A stretch of 28,110 bases of DNA from DATDVL01 sp035290025 (lineage in GTDB: Archaea; Nanobdellota; Nanobdellia; SCGC-AAA011-G17; DATDVL01): NCBI GenBank assembly GCA_035290025.1, contig DATDVL010000030.1, positions 1 through 28,110 of the forward strand, given 5' to 3'. A program made the position numbers and the translations under genes. Shown one piece after another: positions 12,413-20,307 of this stretch. Positions within the stretch are counted from its first letter, which is position 1. Each line of letters opens with the position of its first letter. The notes beneath the pieces were generated by a model. It had not been told where the DNA came from, did no database searches, and was given only the letters and a program-made list of their open reading frames with translations.

Positions 12413-13452
12413 TTAGCAGTGTTAGGACGCTCGGTCAAAATAACCTTAAACTCTTTACGTACTACCGTAGCATTTTCCTCACGCTCAACCATGATACGAA
12501 CTTCTGTACCCTCAGGATAATGGCCAACTAAATTCTTCAAATGATTAGAACTTTCAATAGGGATATCATTCAACGACTTAATAATATCACCCTTCTGCAC
12601 ACCCGCCTTGCCCGCAGGAGCATCATCAAACAATCCTGTAACATTAGCACCAAGAACCATATGACCCGTACCTGAAGACTCGTTAAATTCGACAATATCG
12701 CTTACCTGCACACCCAAAAAACCACGAACAATCTTTTTATGATCAATCAATTCATCAGCAACCTCCTTAATAGTATTACTTGGAATAGCAAAACCAACAC
12801 CCGACGTTAGTGCACGTGTACCCTCATCATTGGTGTACGAAGAAAAAATAAATGTGTTCATACCAATAACCTCACCATCAAGATTTACTAAAGGACCACC
12901 CGAGTTACCTGGGTTAATAGCAGCATCTGTTTGCAAATAATCACGATACACTGTAGGACCACGATCACGATTCTTTGCAGAAATAATACCTGCAGTAATT
13001 GTAGAATCCAAACCAAACGGGTTACCCACGGCCAAAACCTTCTCACCCACAACTACATCATCAGAATCACCCCACCGAGCAACAGGAAGATTCGAAGCAT
13101 TAATCTTTAGAACAGCAATATCCGTAGCAGCATCAACACCCACAATCACTGCAGCATAGATATCCTTACGCGGCAACAAAACACGAATCTTAGAAGCATT
13201 ACCAATAACATGATTATTCGTAACAATATATCCTCTATTATCAATAATGACCCCTGAACCAAAACTAGACTCATTACTACCCTCAGCAGTAATCGCAACA
13301 ACAGCAGGAATAACATGCTCAGCAATAGCAACATACTCATCAGCAACCTCCAACGTATCCTGACGATTCTGGAAAATAATAACACTCACCAAAGCAGCAA
13401 TAATCACTAAGACCAGTAATCTCTCTACTAATAAACGATACCGCAAACGCAT
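12409..13452 (-). CDS. HtrA/DegP-like trypsin-type serine protease with one PDZ domain
   Basis: A membrane-anchored protein quality-control protease. A single TM helix (residues 11-27) follows the basic MRLRYR start, so the protease domain faces outside. The catalytic triad is H81 (TNNHVIG), D111 (TDIAVLKI) and S184 (NPGNSGGPL). The activation and substrate loops match DegS/DegP-type enzymes (GNPFGLDSTITAGIIS; GVGFAIPS). One PDZ domain spans about 245-335 (RGFLGVQV...AGVQKGDIIKSLNDIPI). The length of 347 aa is typical for one-PDZ HtrA proteins. A TATA box centred 26 nt upstream predicts leaderless transcription. It is convergent with the acidic lipoprotein gene, overlapping by 4 nt. Confidence 0.96.
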   Translation of the reverse strand: MRLRYRLLVERLLVLVIIAALVSVIIFQNRQDTLEVADEYVAIAEHVIPAVVAITAEGSNESSFGSGVIIDNRGYIVTNNHVIGNASKIRVLLPRKDIYAAVIVGVDAATDIAVLKINASNLPVARWGDSDDVVVGEKVLAVGNPFGLDSTITAGIISAKNRDRGPTVYRDYLQTDAAINPGNSGGPLVNLDGEVIGMNTFIFSSYTNDEGTRALTSGVGFAIPSNTIKEVADELIDHKKIVRGFLGVQVSDIVEFNESSGTGHMVLGANVTGLFDDAPAGKAGVQKGDIIKSLNDIPIESSNHLKNLVGHYPEGTEVRIMVEREENATVVRKEFKVILTERPNTAN

Positions 13453-13473
13453 TATTACCCTGCAGAAAAATCG

Positions 13474-13482
13474 TTTTAAATA
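13474..13482 (-). promoter_or_regulatory. TATA box of the htrA-like gene
   Basis: Minus-strand TATTTAAAA is centred 26 nt upstream of ATG 13452. Confidence 0.6.
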
Positions 13483-13519
13483 CCTTGTGCATTACTCATC
13501 AAGGACGCTTTTTATTCAT

Positions 13520-13529
13520 GACCATGGTC
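13520..13529. promoter_or_regulatory. Perfect 10-bp palindrome upstream of the first receptor gene
   Basis: GACCATGGTC is self-complementary and ends 9 nt before the TATA box of the receptor gene at 13567. The position suits an archaeal activator or repressor site, but a single short palindrome may be chance. Confidence 0.25.
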
Positions 13530-13538
13530 CAGTAAACT

Positions 13539-13546
13539 ATTTAAAT
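13539..13546 (+). promoter_or_regulatory. TATA box of the first substrate-binding protein gene
   Basis: ATTTAAAT is centred 24-25 nt before ATG 13567; leaderless mRNA predicted. Confidence 0.6.
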
Positions 13547-13566
13547 TAAAGAAAATTCTCCCCTTC

Positions 13567-14664
13567 ATGAAAATTTCATCAATTCTTATTTTTGGACTAC
13601 TTTTCTTAATGGCCTGCTCGTCAGCAGAAAAAACAACAGTAACCTTAGGCTATATCACACCCCTCACGGGGGAAGTTGCCAATTATGGTGAGTCTTCACG
13701 TGGAGGAGCAGAAATAGCATTAGCAGAAATCAACGCTGCAGGAGGCATTGACGGAATGCCATTACAACTTATCTTTGAAGACGGCGAATGCAAAGCACAA
13801 TCAGCAACAACTGCAGCACAAAAACTTATCAATGTTGATCAGGTAAAAATTATTACAGGAACGGTCTGTAGTGCAGAAACACTAGCAGTCGCACCACTCG
13901 CAGAAGAAAACAACATTGTTTTAGTAAGCGTTGCTTCCTCTAACCCCAGCATCACCCAATCAGGAGATTATATTTTCAGAGTATGGCCTTCCGATGCAGG
14001 TCAAGGCAAAAAGATGGCAGAATATGCTCTTGCACAAGGCTACAAAAACGTTGCTGTCATGAACCAGCTATCAGACTATAATGTCGCTTTAGCAGAAACA
14101 TTCATAACTAATTTCGAAGCAGGCGGGGGTACTATTACTAACCAAGAAGCTTACCCTGCAGAAACCAAAGATTTCAGAGCACAAATCACCAAAATAAAAG
14201 GTAAACAACCTGACGCGGTCTACTTCGTGCCCTACGCAGAAGGAGGACTCGTAGCAAAACAATTACGTGAATTAGGAATAACCGTGCCTTTACTTTCCGC
14301 AGAAACATTTGCAACCCCAGAGATACTGAAAGATGCTGGCAATGCAGCAGAAGGAGTAGTTTATGCAACACCTGCCTATGACGACAAAAGCGAAAAAGCA
14401 CAAGCAGTCATGAAAAAGTATATTGAGCTGTATGGCAAAGAACCTAGTTTTGGTGTTATAACAATGCATGCCTATGATGCCGTACACTTACTAGCAGGCA
14501 TTATGCAGGATTGTGGTACTGATGCTACTTGCGTCAAAGACGCCTTGTATAACGTCAAAGATTATGATGGTGCAGCAGGACGATTAACCATTGATAGCAA
14601 TGGAGACGCTTTGAAGGACTTCCAACTTATGGTTGTGAATGACGGACAGTTTGTGAAACTTTAA
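13567..14664 (+). CDS. livK: ABC transporter substrate-binding lipoprotein, LivK-type (receptor 1)
   Basis: A solute receptor of the branched-chain/hydrophobic amino acid (HAAT) ABC family. The signal peptide ends in the lipobox LMAC, with C17 as anchor. The mature part is a type I periplasmic-binding fold: VTLGYITPLTGEVANYGES (N-lobe), GGAEIALAEINAAGGIDG, FEDGECKAQSATTAAQKLIN, and YIFRVWPSDAGQGKKMAEYA (C-lobe). ASSNPS and the GTVCSAET loop are where LivK proteins bind the amino-acid head group. At 365 aa it has normal length. It stands alone with its own TATA box, separated from the permease genes by five genes. A second receptor lies at 17840. The ligand (amino acid, peptide or amide) cannot be assigned. 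Confidence 0.93.
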   Translation: MKISSILIFGLLFLMACSSAEKTTVTLGYITPLTGEVANYGESSRGGAEIALAEINAAGGIDGMPLQLIFEDGECKAQSATTAAQKLINVDQVKIITGTVCSAETLAVAPLAEENNIVLVSVASSNPSITQSGDYIFRVWPSDAGQGKKMAEYALAQGYKNVAVMNQLSDYNVALAETFITNFEAGGGTITNQEAYPAETKDFRAQITKIKGKQPDAVYFVPYAEGGLVAKQLRELGITVPLLSAETFATPEILKDAGNAAEGVVYATPAYDDKSEKAQAVMKKYIELYGKEPSFGVITMHAYDAVHLLAGIMQDCGTDATCVKDALYNVKDYDGAAGRLTIDSNGDALKDFQLMVVNDGQFVKL

Positions 14665-14696
14665 TTGTTACTTATTAGTAGTCAAATATCATAAGA

Positions 14697-14705
14697 CTTA
14701 TAAAC
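14697..14705 (+). promoter_or_regulatory. TATA box of the kinase-transglycosylase fusion gene
   Basis: CTTATAAAC is centred 35 nt before ATG 14736, giving a leader of about 9 nt. Confidence 0.5.
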
Positions 14706-14735
14706 TGTTTTCTCCCCCTATTTTTACCTTCCATC

Positions 14736-16817
14736 ATGCAAAACACGCTCAGCATCTCATTAAAAGAACTCTTAGGAGAAAAAGGCTATTGGGACTACCT
14801 AGAACAGGTTATATCACCAGAATTGGAACGCTTAGCAACCACAGGAACACTCACACCCACACAAGCAGCACAACTCGCAGGAATCATACAACAACAAGGA
14901 CCTGGCGTACTCGAACCACGCATAACACCACTTGACGTCACTACATTCAACACTGTCACCGGAGGTTACCTCCTTGAAGCAACACTACCCTTAACAGAAA
15001 CAGTAACACTCCACCACATCATCAAACAATCATCAACACAAGAAAATTTTCAGCAAGCAATAAAACTCCAAGCAGCAGTAGCCAAAGCATTAGCAGGGAC
15101 AACAAGAGCTCACGCCGTGCCACACATAACCCTCACTAACCCCAAAAGAAGAATCATGATAACACCCACCGTCGCGGGAAAAACACTACAAACCCTTATT
15201 GCAGAAACACCCAACAAAGAAGCACTATTACAACAAGCAATCGCAGACTACGCAACAACATTTACCGTGCTTAACCAACCAGCAGTCAGAAGTCAACTCC
15301 ACTTCCCAGAAACCATGGAAGAACCAGCAGTATTCTTCCGCGAACGATACTCTTGTGACCAAACATTATTAGCATTATTAGCAACGGAATTCCAAGGTAT
15401 AGGGGTAGGAACTTCTGTCATTCACGGAGACCTCCACGGAAGAAACATTATTATCACACCCCAAGGAAATGTATACTTAGACTGGGAACGAGCAGCAAGC
15501 AATGGAAGCCCAGAATTTGACCTAGGAAAACTCCTCACCAAAGCAAACATCACACATGATCTTGAAAGAAGACTTGTAACTTATGCAGCAACATTCTTCT
15601 CCAACACACCCAAAGAACAAGAAACCTTTGAACAACGCTACACAAAAAACCAAATACTCCAAGAATTATTATCAGCACAACGCTACCTTGAACGATCCAA
15701 AGACATTCATGAAGAAAAAGAAGCACAACGCTTACACGACATGGCAAATGTATGGTACAATCTTGCATTACGAAGAACAGCACAAGCAGTAACAGAAGGC
15801 ATCGTCACCCCATCATTTGCCGCTGCAATAAAAAGCCAACCACCTTCTATTAGTACATACACTGTTTCTCTTTTAAGTGATGCAGCATTACAAACATTAC
15901 AAGCAAGCAATAACCCACTAGAACAACTCTCACAAGAAAACTTACGGCCCACAACACCACTCCTTACACCCCATGTTACCCAACCTGAAAAAAGTATTCA
16001 GACCATACGAGATAAAATACGCCATGGAAGAAGAAATAGTACTTTTAGAAAGATAGTTGTTGCTGCAGGACTTGCAGCAGGGTTATTAGCAACAGGAGCA
16101 GGCGTTTACGAAGTCAATGAGCATGCCCATAAGAAAGAACTGGAACATTTAGCCTTAGAAGACCTTCAACGCATACAAGTAGATAATTATCGGTACCTGT
16201 TCCGAACAGCTTATGAACGCGCAGCAAGCAACATCATGGACTCTGAAAGGGAACTACCACCATCATTCCAAGGACTACCTGGTATTTCAAAAGAAAAACT
16301 ACCACGATTAGAAGAAGACTCACCAAAAATAGAAGAAGTTGCACAACAGTATGAGTTAGAACCAGCACTTCTCCGACGTATACTCCGTGTCAATGATATC
16401 TATGGTAAAAATGAGACAAGTAGTAATACTTACCATAAAAAACTCGGAGGGGTAACTCTTCTAGACCCTATAAAACCTAACCCTATAGGTATACCTAATA
16501 ATGATCTGGTAAATCTTCATGTTGAAAATAATCTTTCTTCAGGAACAGCGCGACTAGCAGTCCTCATCAAAAAACATGAAGGAGACATCTTAGCTGCCCT
16601 GATACAGTTCTATACACCACAAACTGGTCATCTTGCAGACCTATGGGGACAACCAGAGTTTTTACTAGCAAGAAAGCAAGCCATAACACTTGCTTACAAC
16701 GCATTTTCTGGTTATAATACCGGTAGTGATTTCGGTTTACAGCTTATTTACTTAAAAGACCCACCACAAGAAATATTTGATAAGTACCTCGCACCTTCCG
16801 TCATCAATTTAAGATAA
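14736..16817 (+). CDS. Fusion: APH-like kinase domain, TM helix, degenerate lytic-transglycosylase-like domain
   Basis: A 693-aa protein with three parts. Residues about 60-350 resemble aminoglycoside/choline-kinase-fold phosphotransferases: a beta strand with possible ATP-binding K97, the Brenner motif HGDLHGRN (230-237, catalytic D232), LDWER (248-252, metal-binding D249) and FDLGKLL. A basic segment (RHGRRNSTFRK) precedes one TM helix (438-458). Residues about 530-690 follow the lysozyme-fold SLT pattern: EVAQQYELEPALLRRILRVND, GGVTLLDP where SLT has GLMQLMP, then LSSGTARLAVLIKKHEGDILAALIQFY. The catalytic Glu of the xESxF motif is replaced by N553. The positive-inside rule puts the kinase in the cytoplasm and the SLT-like part outside. 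It resembles a sensor kinase more than a peptidoglycan enzyme; substrates are unknown. It lies between the receptor gene and a PhoU-like regulator. Confidence 0.75.
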   Translation: MQNTLSISLKELLGEKGYWDYLEQVISPELERLATTGTLTPTQAAQLAGIIQQQGPGVLEPRITPLDVTTFNTVTGGYLLEATLPLTETVTLHHIIKQSSTQENFQQAIKLQAAVAKALAGTTRAHAVPHITLTNPKRRIMITPTVAGKTLQTLIAETPNKEALLQQAIADYATTFTVLNQPAVRSQLHFPETMEEPAVFFRERYSCDQTLLALLATEFQGIGVGTSVIHGDLHGRNIIITPQGNVYLDWERAASNGSPEFDLGKLLTKANITHDLERRLVTYAATFFSNTPKEQETFEQRYTKNQILQELLSAQRYLERSKDIHEEKEAQRLHDMANVWYNLALRRTAQAVTEGIVTPSFAAAIKSQPPSISTYTVSLLSDAALQTLQASNNPLEQLSQENLRPTTPLLTPHVTQPEKSIQTIRDKIRHGRRNSTFRKIVVAAGLAAGLLATGAGVYEVNEHAHKKELEHLALEDLQRIQVDNYRYLFRTAYERAASNIMDSERELPPSFQGLPGISKEKLPRLEEDSPKIEEVAQQYELEPALLRRILRVNDIYGKNETSSNTYHKKLGGVTLLDPIKPNPIGIPNNDLVNLHVENNLSSGTARLAVLIKKHEGDILAALIQFYTPQTGHLADLWGQPEFLLARKQAITLAYNAFSGYNTGSDFGLQLIYLKDPPQEIFDKYLAPSVINLR

Positions 16818-17700
16818 GCAATTGACCCATTAGTTTAATGATATTTTCGACAATATTCTCATAATGCACCAGTATCAGCACTTCTTTCGTACTTTTTATC
16901 TTCTCTTGTTCCTTCATAATCATGTGCATAATTTTATCATGTTCTTCAGCCAATTGAATAGCCTTTTCCGGAGTATATTTAAGATATAACTTTTCGAAGT
17001 TCTTATGATATGTATTGATCTGTTCATACAGGGTTATTAACCTTGCATCTAAACGTGTCTTATTTATTTCCTTTACCAACTTTTTGTAATTATCACCCAA
17101 TTCTTCCAGCAAGTAAGTAATACAATATAATATAGGTATCTTTTTTGATTCAGGATACAAGTTCTTGTTTAATAACCTAAAACAATAATCTGTAAATTTG
17201 TTGATATTTTTTTCCATATCTTCAAGATACTGTAAATCATTCTCTTCATTGGTTATCGCTCGTCGCAACTCTTCACTCATAGAATGCAAAAGGTATAGGA
17301 CTCTTTTCAACACATTATCAAAATTTTCTTCAGTACCACCACTCAAATCTTTTATGAGCATTTTATTCTTTTCTTGATTAATAATTTCCATCCCAATAAG
17401 TTCTTCTGTTCTTCTCTGAATAATTCTTGTCTTTTCATTATTGCTTGTTGTTACTTCTATCTCATCAGCACCCTTCAAATATTGCGCCGCGAAAAGCCTT
17501 TTCAACAACTTTTGGTGACTTGTTAGATCTAATGTTATTTTCTCTTTTCTTAGTTCTTGTGTGGTACTGACAATAAGTGTGTTATTATCTTCGCGCAAAT
17601 CCAATTCATTGCCTGCCTGCAAATGATGTTTTTTAGTCCACTTACTCGGAAGACTGACCGTTAATGTTGCAGGACCAAGCTTTACAATGCTTCTTTTCAC
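16804..17700 (-). CDS. AbrB-PhoU family regulator (phosphate-uptake-regulator-like)
   Basis: A 298-aa protein with an N-terminal SpoVT/AbrB DNA-binding domain (residues 1-46: KLGPATLTVSLPSKWTKKHHLQAGNELDL) and a C-terminal all-helical PhoU-like half (from about 130: NVLKRVLYLLHSMSEELRRAI...). This pairing is common in archaea annotated as phosphate uptake regulators. No phosphate transporter genes are nearby; the neighbours are HAAT receptor genes, so the regulated process is open. The start is GTG 17700, 27 nt after a TATA box. The gene is convergent with the kinase fusion, overlapping its last 14 nt, and divergent from the second receptor. Codon use is AT-rich compared with the flanking transporter genes. 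Confidence 0.85.
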   Translation of the reverse strand: MKRSIVKLGPATLTVSLPSKWTKKHHLQAGNELDLREDNNTLIVSTTQELRKEKITLDLTSHQKLLKRLFAAQYLKGADEIEVTTSNNEKTRIIQRRTEELIGMEIINQEKNKMLIKDLSGGTEENFDNVLKRVLYLLHSMSEELRRAITNEENDLQYLEDMEKNINKFTDYCFRLLNKNLYPESKKIPILYCITYLLEELGDNYKKLVKEINKTRLDARLITLYEQINTYHKNFEKLYLKYTPEKAIQLAEEHDKIMHMIMKEQEKIKSTKEVLILVHYENIVENIIKLMGQLLILN

Positions 17701-17720
17701 GCTGTAATCGGCCTTTTCTT

Positions 17721-17732
17721 GAATATATAAAC
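17721..17732 (-). promoter_or_regulatory. TATA box of the AbrB-PhoU gene
   Basis: Minus-strand GTTTATATATTC is centred 27 nt before GTG 17700; leaderless GTG start predicted. Confidence 0.55.
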
Positions 17733-17745
17733 ATTTCCTTAGTAT

Positions 17746-17839
17746 CTATATGTATATATCTATATATAGTATATTAGGATAAAATCTATATCTCGCCTTT
17801 TAGTCACTACTCCTAAGAAATAACCTTTGGAGGTATCAT
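17746..17839 (+). promoter_or_regulatory. Divergent control region and leader of the second receptor gene
   Basis: The stretch 17746-17776 is an almost pure TATA-type alternating AT tract that could serve either flanking gene or bind the adjacent AbrB-PhoU protein. It is followed by an untranslated leader ending in GGAGGT, 6 nt before ATG 17840. The ribosome site can pair with ACCT four bases upstream (ACCT-TTGG-AGGT), so it may be partly masked. No known riboswitch was recognised. Confidence 0.4.
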
Positions 17840-18931
17840 ATGAACAAGCTAACTATTATCGGATTATTCCTCAGCATACTCCTTATCATAGCAGGATGCT
17901 CGACAGAAAAAGTTACTTTAGACAACAAACAGACCATCAAAATAGGAGCAGTCGTACCCTTAACCGGAGGAGCAGCATTCCTCGGAGAAGGAACACAAAA
18001 AGCACTAACACTAGCAAAAGAACAACTAGGAAACACCCAATACAATTATGAAATCATCTTTGAAGACGATGCATTAGACCCCAAACAATCAGCAACAGCA
18101 GCACAAAAACTCATCAACGTTGACGGAGTAGACGTACTTATATCCATAAGCTCAGGAACAGGAAACATCGTAGCAGCTCTAGCACAAGAAAACAAGATCA
18201 TACACTTCGGTATAGCATCAGACCCCGCAGTAGCAAAAGGAGACTACAACTTCATACACTGGACACCACCAGAAGAAGAAAACCCTGCATTCATCCAAGA
18301 ACTACAACGAAGAAACATCAAAACATTTGCAGTACTAGAAATGAACCACCCCTGGATCAACGCAGCAATGCCAGACTTGAAAAAAAGACTCCAAGGAACA
18401 GGCATAACACTAACATCAGAACAAGTATACAACAGCGGAGACAGAGACTTCAAAACACTCATCCTCAAAGCAGAAAAAACAAAACCAGAAATCTACTTAC
18501 TGATGGGGTTCACACCAGAAATAGAAATCATAGCAAAACAAATGAAAGAACTGGGAATAAAGACACCACTAACATCCATAGAATCATTTGAGTTGACAGA
18601 ACAACCAGAACTCTTCGAAGGCTACTGGTACATACAAGCAGCAGACCCAACAGCAGCATTCCTAGAAGACTATGACGCAAAATACGGAGAAGCACCAAAA
18701 CTGGGAGGACCGAACGCCTACGACATCTTCAACATGATCGTACAAGGCTATGAAGAAGCAGGAACAACAGCTACAACAAAACCTGAAAGAACAGACGTCA
18801 TTAACAGCCTCAACAACATAAAATCCTTCAAAGGAGCAATGGGAACACTCAACATGGGAGAAGAAGGCATCGTACAAAGCAAAGCAATAGTACGCATCAT
18901 CAAGAACGGAAAGCCAACAACTCTCCGTTAA
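17840..18931 (+). CDS. livK: ABC transporter substrate-binding lipoprotein, LivK-type (receptor 2)
   Basis: A second HAAT-type receptor of 363 aa. The signal peptide ends in the lipobox IAGC (C20). The type I binding fold is clear: IKIGAVVPLTGGAAFLGEG, then IIFEDDALDPKQSATAAQKLIN, ISISSGTGNIVAALAQENK, GIASDPAVAKGDYNFIHWTPP. It is a paralogue of the receptor at 13567, but the ligand-loop residues differ (ISSGTGN for GTVCSAET, IASDPAV for VASSNPS), so the ligands probably differ. Codons are strongly C-ending and A-rich, like the permease genes. A GGAGGT site sets the start. It heads a run of same-strand genes leading to the permeases and ATPases, making it the more likely dedicated partner of that transporter. 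Confidence 0.93.
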   Translation: MNKLTIIGLFLSILLIIAGCSTEKVTLDNKQTIKIGAVVPLTGGAAFLGEGTQKALTLAKEQLGNTQYNYEIIFEDDALDPKQSATAAQKLINVDGVDVLISISSGTGNIVAALAQENKIIHFGIASDPAVAKGDYNFIHWTPPEEENPAFIQELQRRNIKTFAVLEMNHPWINAAMPDLKKRLQGTGITLTSEQVYNSGDRDFKTLILKAEKTKPEIYLLMGFTPEIEIIAKQMKELGIKTPLTSIESFELTEQPELFEGYWYIQAADPTAAFLEDYDAKYGEAPKLGGPNAYDIFNMIVQGYEEAGTTATTKPERTDVINSLNNIKSFKGAMGTLNMGEEGIVQSKAIVRIIKNGKPTTLR

Positions 18932-18962
18932 ATTTTTTATTTTATTATGTGGGCAAAGAACA

Positions 18963-19145
18963 ATGAAAACAGACACCTTAAAACTATTATTACAAAAAAC
19001 AGTATTAGTCGAAGAAGCTGACCGCGACCAGATATTACGAACTGTGGGCATCGTAACAGCAATATCCCCGCTCCTTAGCAGGCCCTATGGACTCTACTTG
19101 GACTGGGCAAGAAACAAATGTGGGGTGACGAGTTATGACACTTGA
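18963..19145 (+). CDS. Small hypothetical protein in the HAAT gene run
   Basis: Not recognised. The 60-aa product has an amphipathic N-terminal helix (TDTLKLLLQKTVLVEEADRDQILR), a hydrophobic middle (TVGIVTAISPLL) and an aromatic end (RPYGLYLDWARNKCG). It lies 31 nt after the second receptor and overlaps the next gene by 11 nt, which argues for coupled translation and a real gene. A T/A-rich stretch (18933-18949) could be both the end of the receptor transcript and a weak TATA element 24 nt upstream. The hydrophobic segment is too short to be a confident TM helix. Confidence 0.5.
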   Translation: MKTDTLKLLLQKTVLVEEADRDQILRTVGIVTAISPLLSRPYGLYLDWARNKCGVTSYDT

Positions 19146-19656
19146 TAAAATACCACAACACGACTTGGAAAAATTTGTTACAGGAAAATATTATGACTCT
19201 ATGATGGAACCTATGGATATGGATTTAATGCGACGATTAGCTACCTGTCAAGCCTTTCCTTTCATTTTTATGCAGTTCTATGTTGATAAAATTCCTTTCC
19301 TAAGAACAAACGATTTAAGAGATATTCTACCAACACAAGTTACCAGAAGGTTTGTTCTTGAATGCTCAGATTATGGAGAACCTATAACTAGCACTAGAAA
19401 AGAAGAGCAATTACGTGGACTTCCTGAATGGAATGAATCCTTAGGAAAAGTAGGAAAACGTTTTATCTATGCAGGACAAGGAAGACTTGTCGTAGTACCT
19501 GAAAAAAGAAAAGTACGCTTCCGCTTCCATGATACAGAAGACCATAGACTAGATAGAACACACTATGAACAAATGCAACTTGTATTAGAAGATTGGTGCA
19601 AAACAAAAACCTATGGTCATGTTGCTCTGGAAACAGTTAGAGGAAAGAAAACATGA
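19135..19656 (+). CDS. Uncharacterised protein, paralogue A of a tandem pair
   Basis: Not recognised. A 173-aa soluble protein beginning TLDKIPQHDLEKFV and continuing with a helical FMQFYVDKIPFLRT, TRRFVLECSDYGEP, then beta-like KRFIYAGQGRLVVVPEKRKVRFRF. The same order of elements appears in the next gene (LPRHDLDKFV, LLQFLVEAKSFVRT, ALRFLLECMRNGFQP, FTCVGMGYLYPQRVYARG), so the two are tandem paralogues. No signal peptide, TM helix or catalytic motif is visible. It overlaps the upstream small gene by 11 nt and the downstream paralogue by 4 nt (ATGA), indicating one transcript within the transporter gene run. Confidence 0.7.
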   Translation: MTLDKIPQHDLEKFVTGKYYDSMMEPMDMDLMRRLATCQAFPFIFMQFYVDKIPFLRTNDLRDILPTQVTRRFVLECSDYGEPITSTRKEEQLRGLPEWNESLGKVGKRFIYAGQGRLVVVPEKRKVRFRFHDTEDHRLDRTHYEQMQLVLEDWCKTKTYGHVALETVRGKKT

Positions 19657-20249
19657 GCCTACTAGAAAGTCTCCCGCGACACGACTTAGATAAGTTTGTA
19701 CTTGAAGGAAAACAAAACCCTTTGTATAATCCCGATGATCCCAACAGTATGGACTTTGTCAAAAGAACACTTAGGAGTGTAACAGAGTTTAGAACTAGAC
19801 CACTCTACCTTTTACAGTTCTTAGTAGAAGCAAAATCATTTGTTCGCACCGGCAGTATTCATTGCAATAACCCAGAACAACTAGCCTTAAGATTCCTTCT
19901 AGAATGCATGCGCAACGGCTTCCAACCAAAGCCTTATTTTAAAACACCAGAAGACGTTGAACAATTTTTTAACGATCAGTTTAGTATTGGACAAACCTTT
20001 ACCTGTGTAGGAATGGGCTATTTGTATCCGCAACGCGTTTATGCTCGCGGGCAACCATTTATCCAGCTCAACGTTTCTGAGAACATTGATGATGGATTTC
20101 AACCACTAGAAATGCCTCCCCAGTACCGAAGACGCCTAGACGTTAATCACTTATCACTTATGTGCCAATTCGGAACACTACCCACGAACCTTTTTTATCT
20201 ACCCCACGGGCCAAAAGGAGAACAAGAAAAATTTGAGAGGTTAGCATAA
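19653..20249 (+). CDS. Uncharacterised protein, paralogue B of a tandem pair
   Basis: Not recognised. The 198-aa product is a diverged duplicate of the preceding gene: SLLESLPRHDLDKFV at the N-terminus, LYLLQFLVEAKSFVRTG in the middle, LALRFLLECMRNGFQPKPYF, then FTCVGMGYLYPQRVYARGQPFIQL. It is about 25 residues longer, with an extension rich in Pro and aromatic residues at the C-terminus. It is soluble as far as can be seen. Start and coupling follow from the 4-nt overlap with paralogue A. A separate TATA box lies between it and livH, so the permease genes can be transcribed apart from this pair. A role in amino acid uptake or use is only suggested by position. Confidence 0.7.
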   Translation: MSLLESLPRHDLDKFVLEGKQNPLYNPDDPNSMDFVKRTLRSVTEFRTRPLYLLQFLVEAKSFVRTGSIHCNNPEQLALRFLLECMRNGFQPKPYFKTPEDVEQFFNDQFSIGQTFTCVGMGYLYPQRVYARGQPFIQLNVSENIDDGFQPLEMPPQYRRRLDVNHLSLMCQFGTLPTNLFYLPHGPKGEQEKFERLA

Positions 20250-20277
20250 TGTTAAGAAAAAAACAACCCCAGAAAAC

Positions 20278-20285
20278 ATTTAAAG
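20278..20285 (+). promoter_or_regulatory. TATA box of the livHMGF genes
   Basis: ATTTAAAG is centred 27 nt before ATG 20308, giving the permease-ATPase cluster its own leaderless promoter. Confidence 0.55.
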
Positions 20286-20307
20286 GAATCAAGATAAAAT
20301 TACAGCA

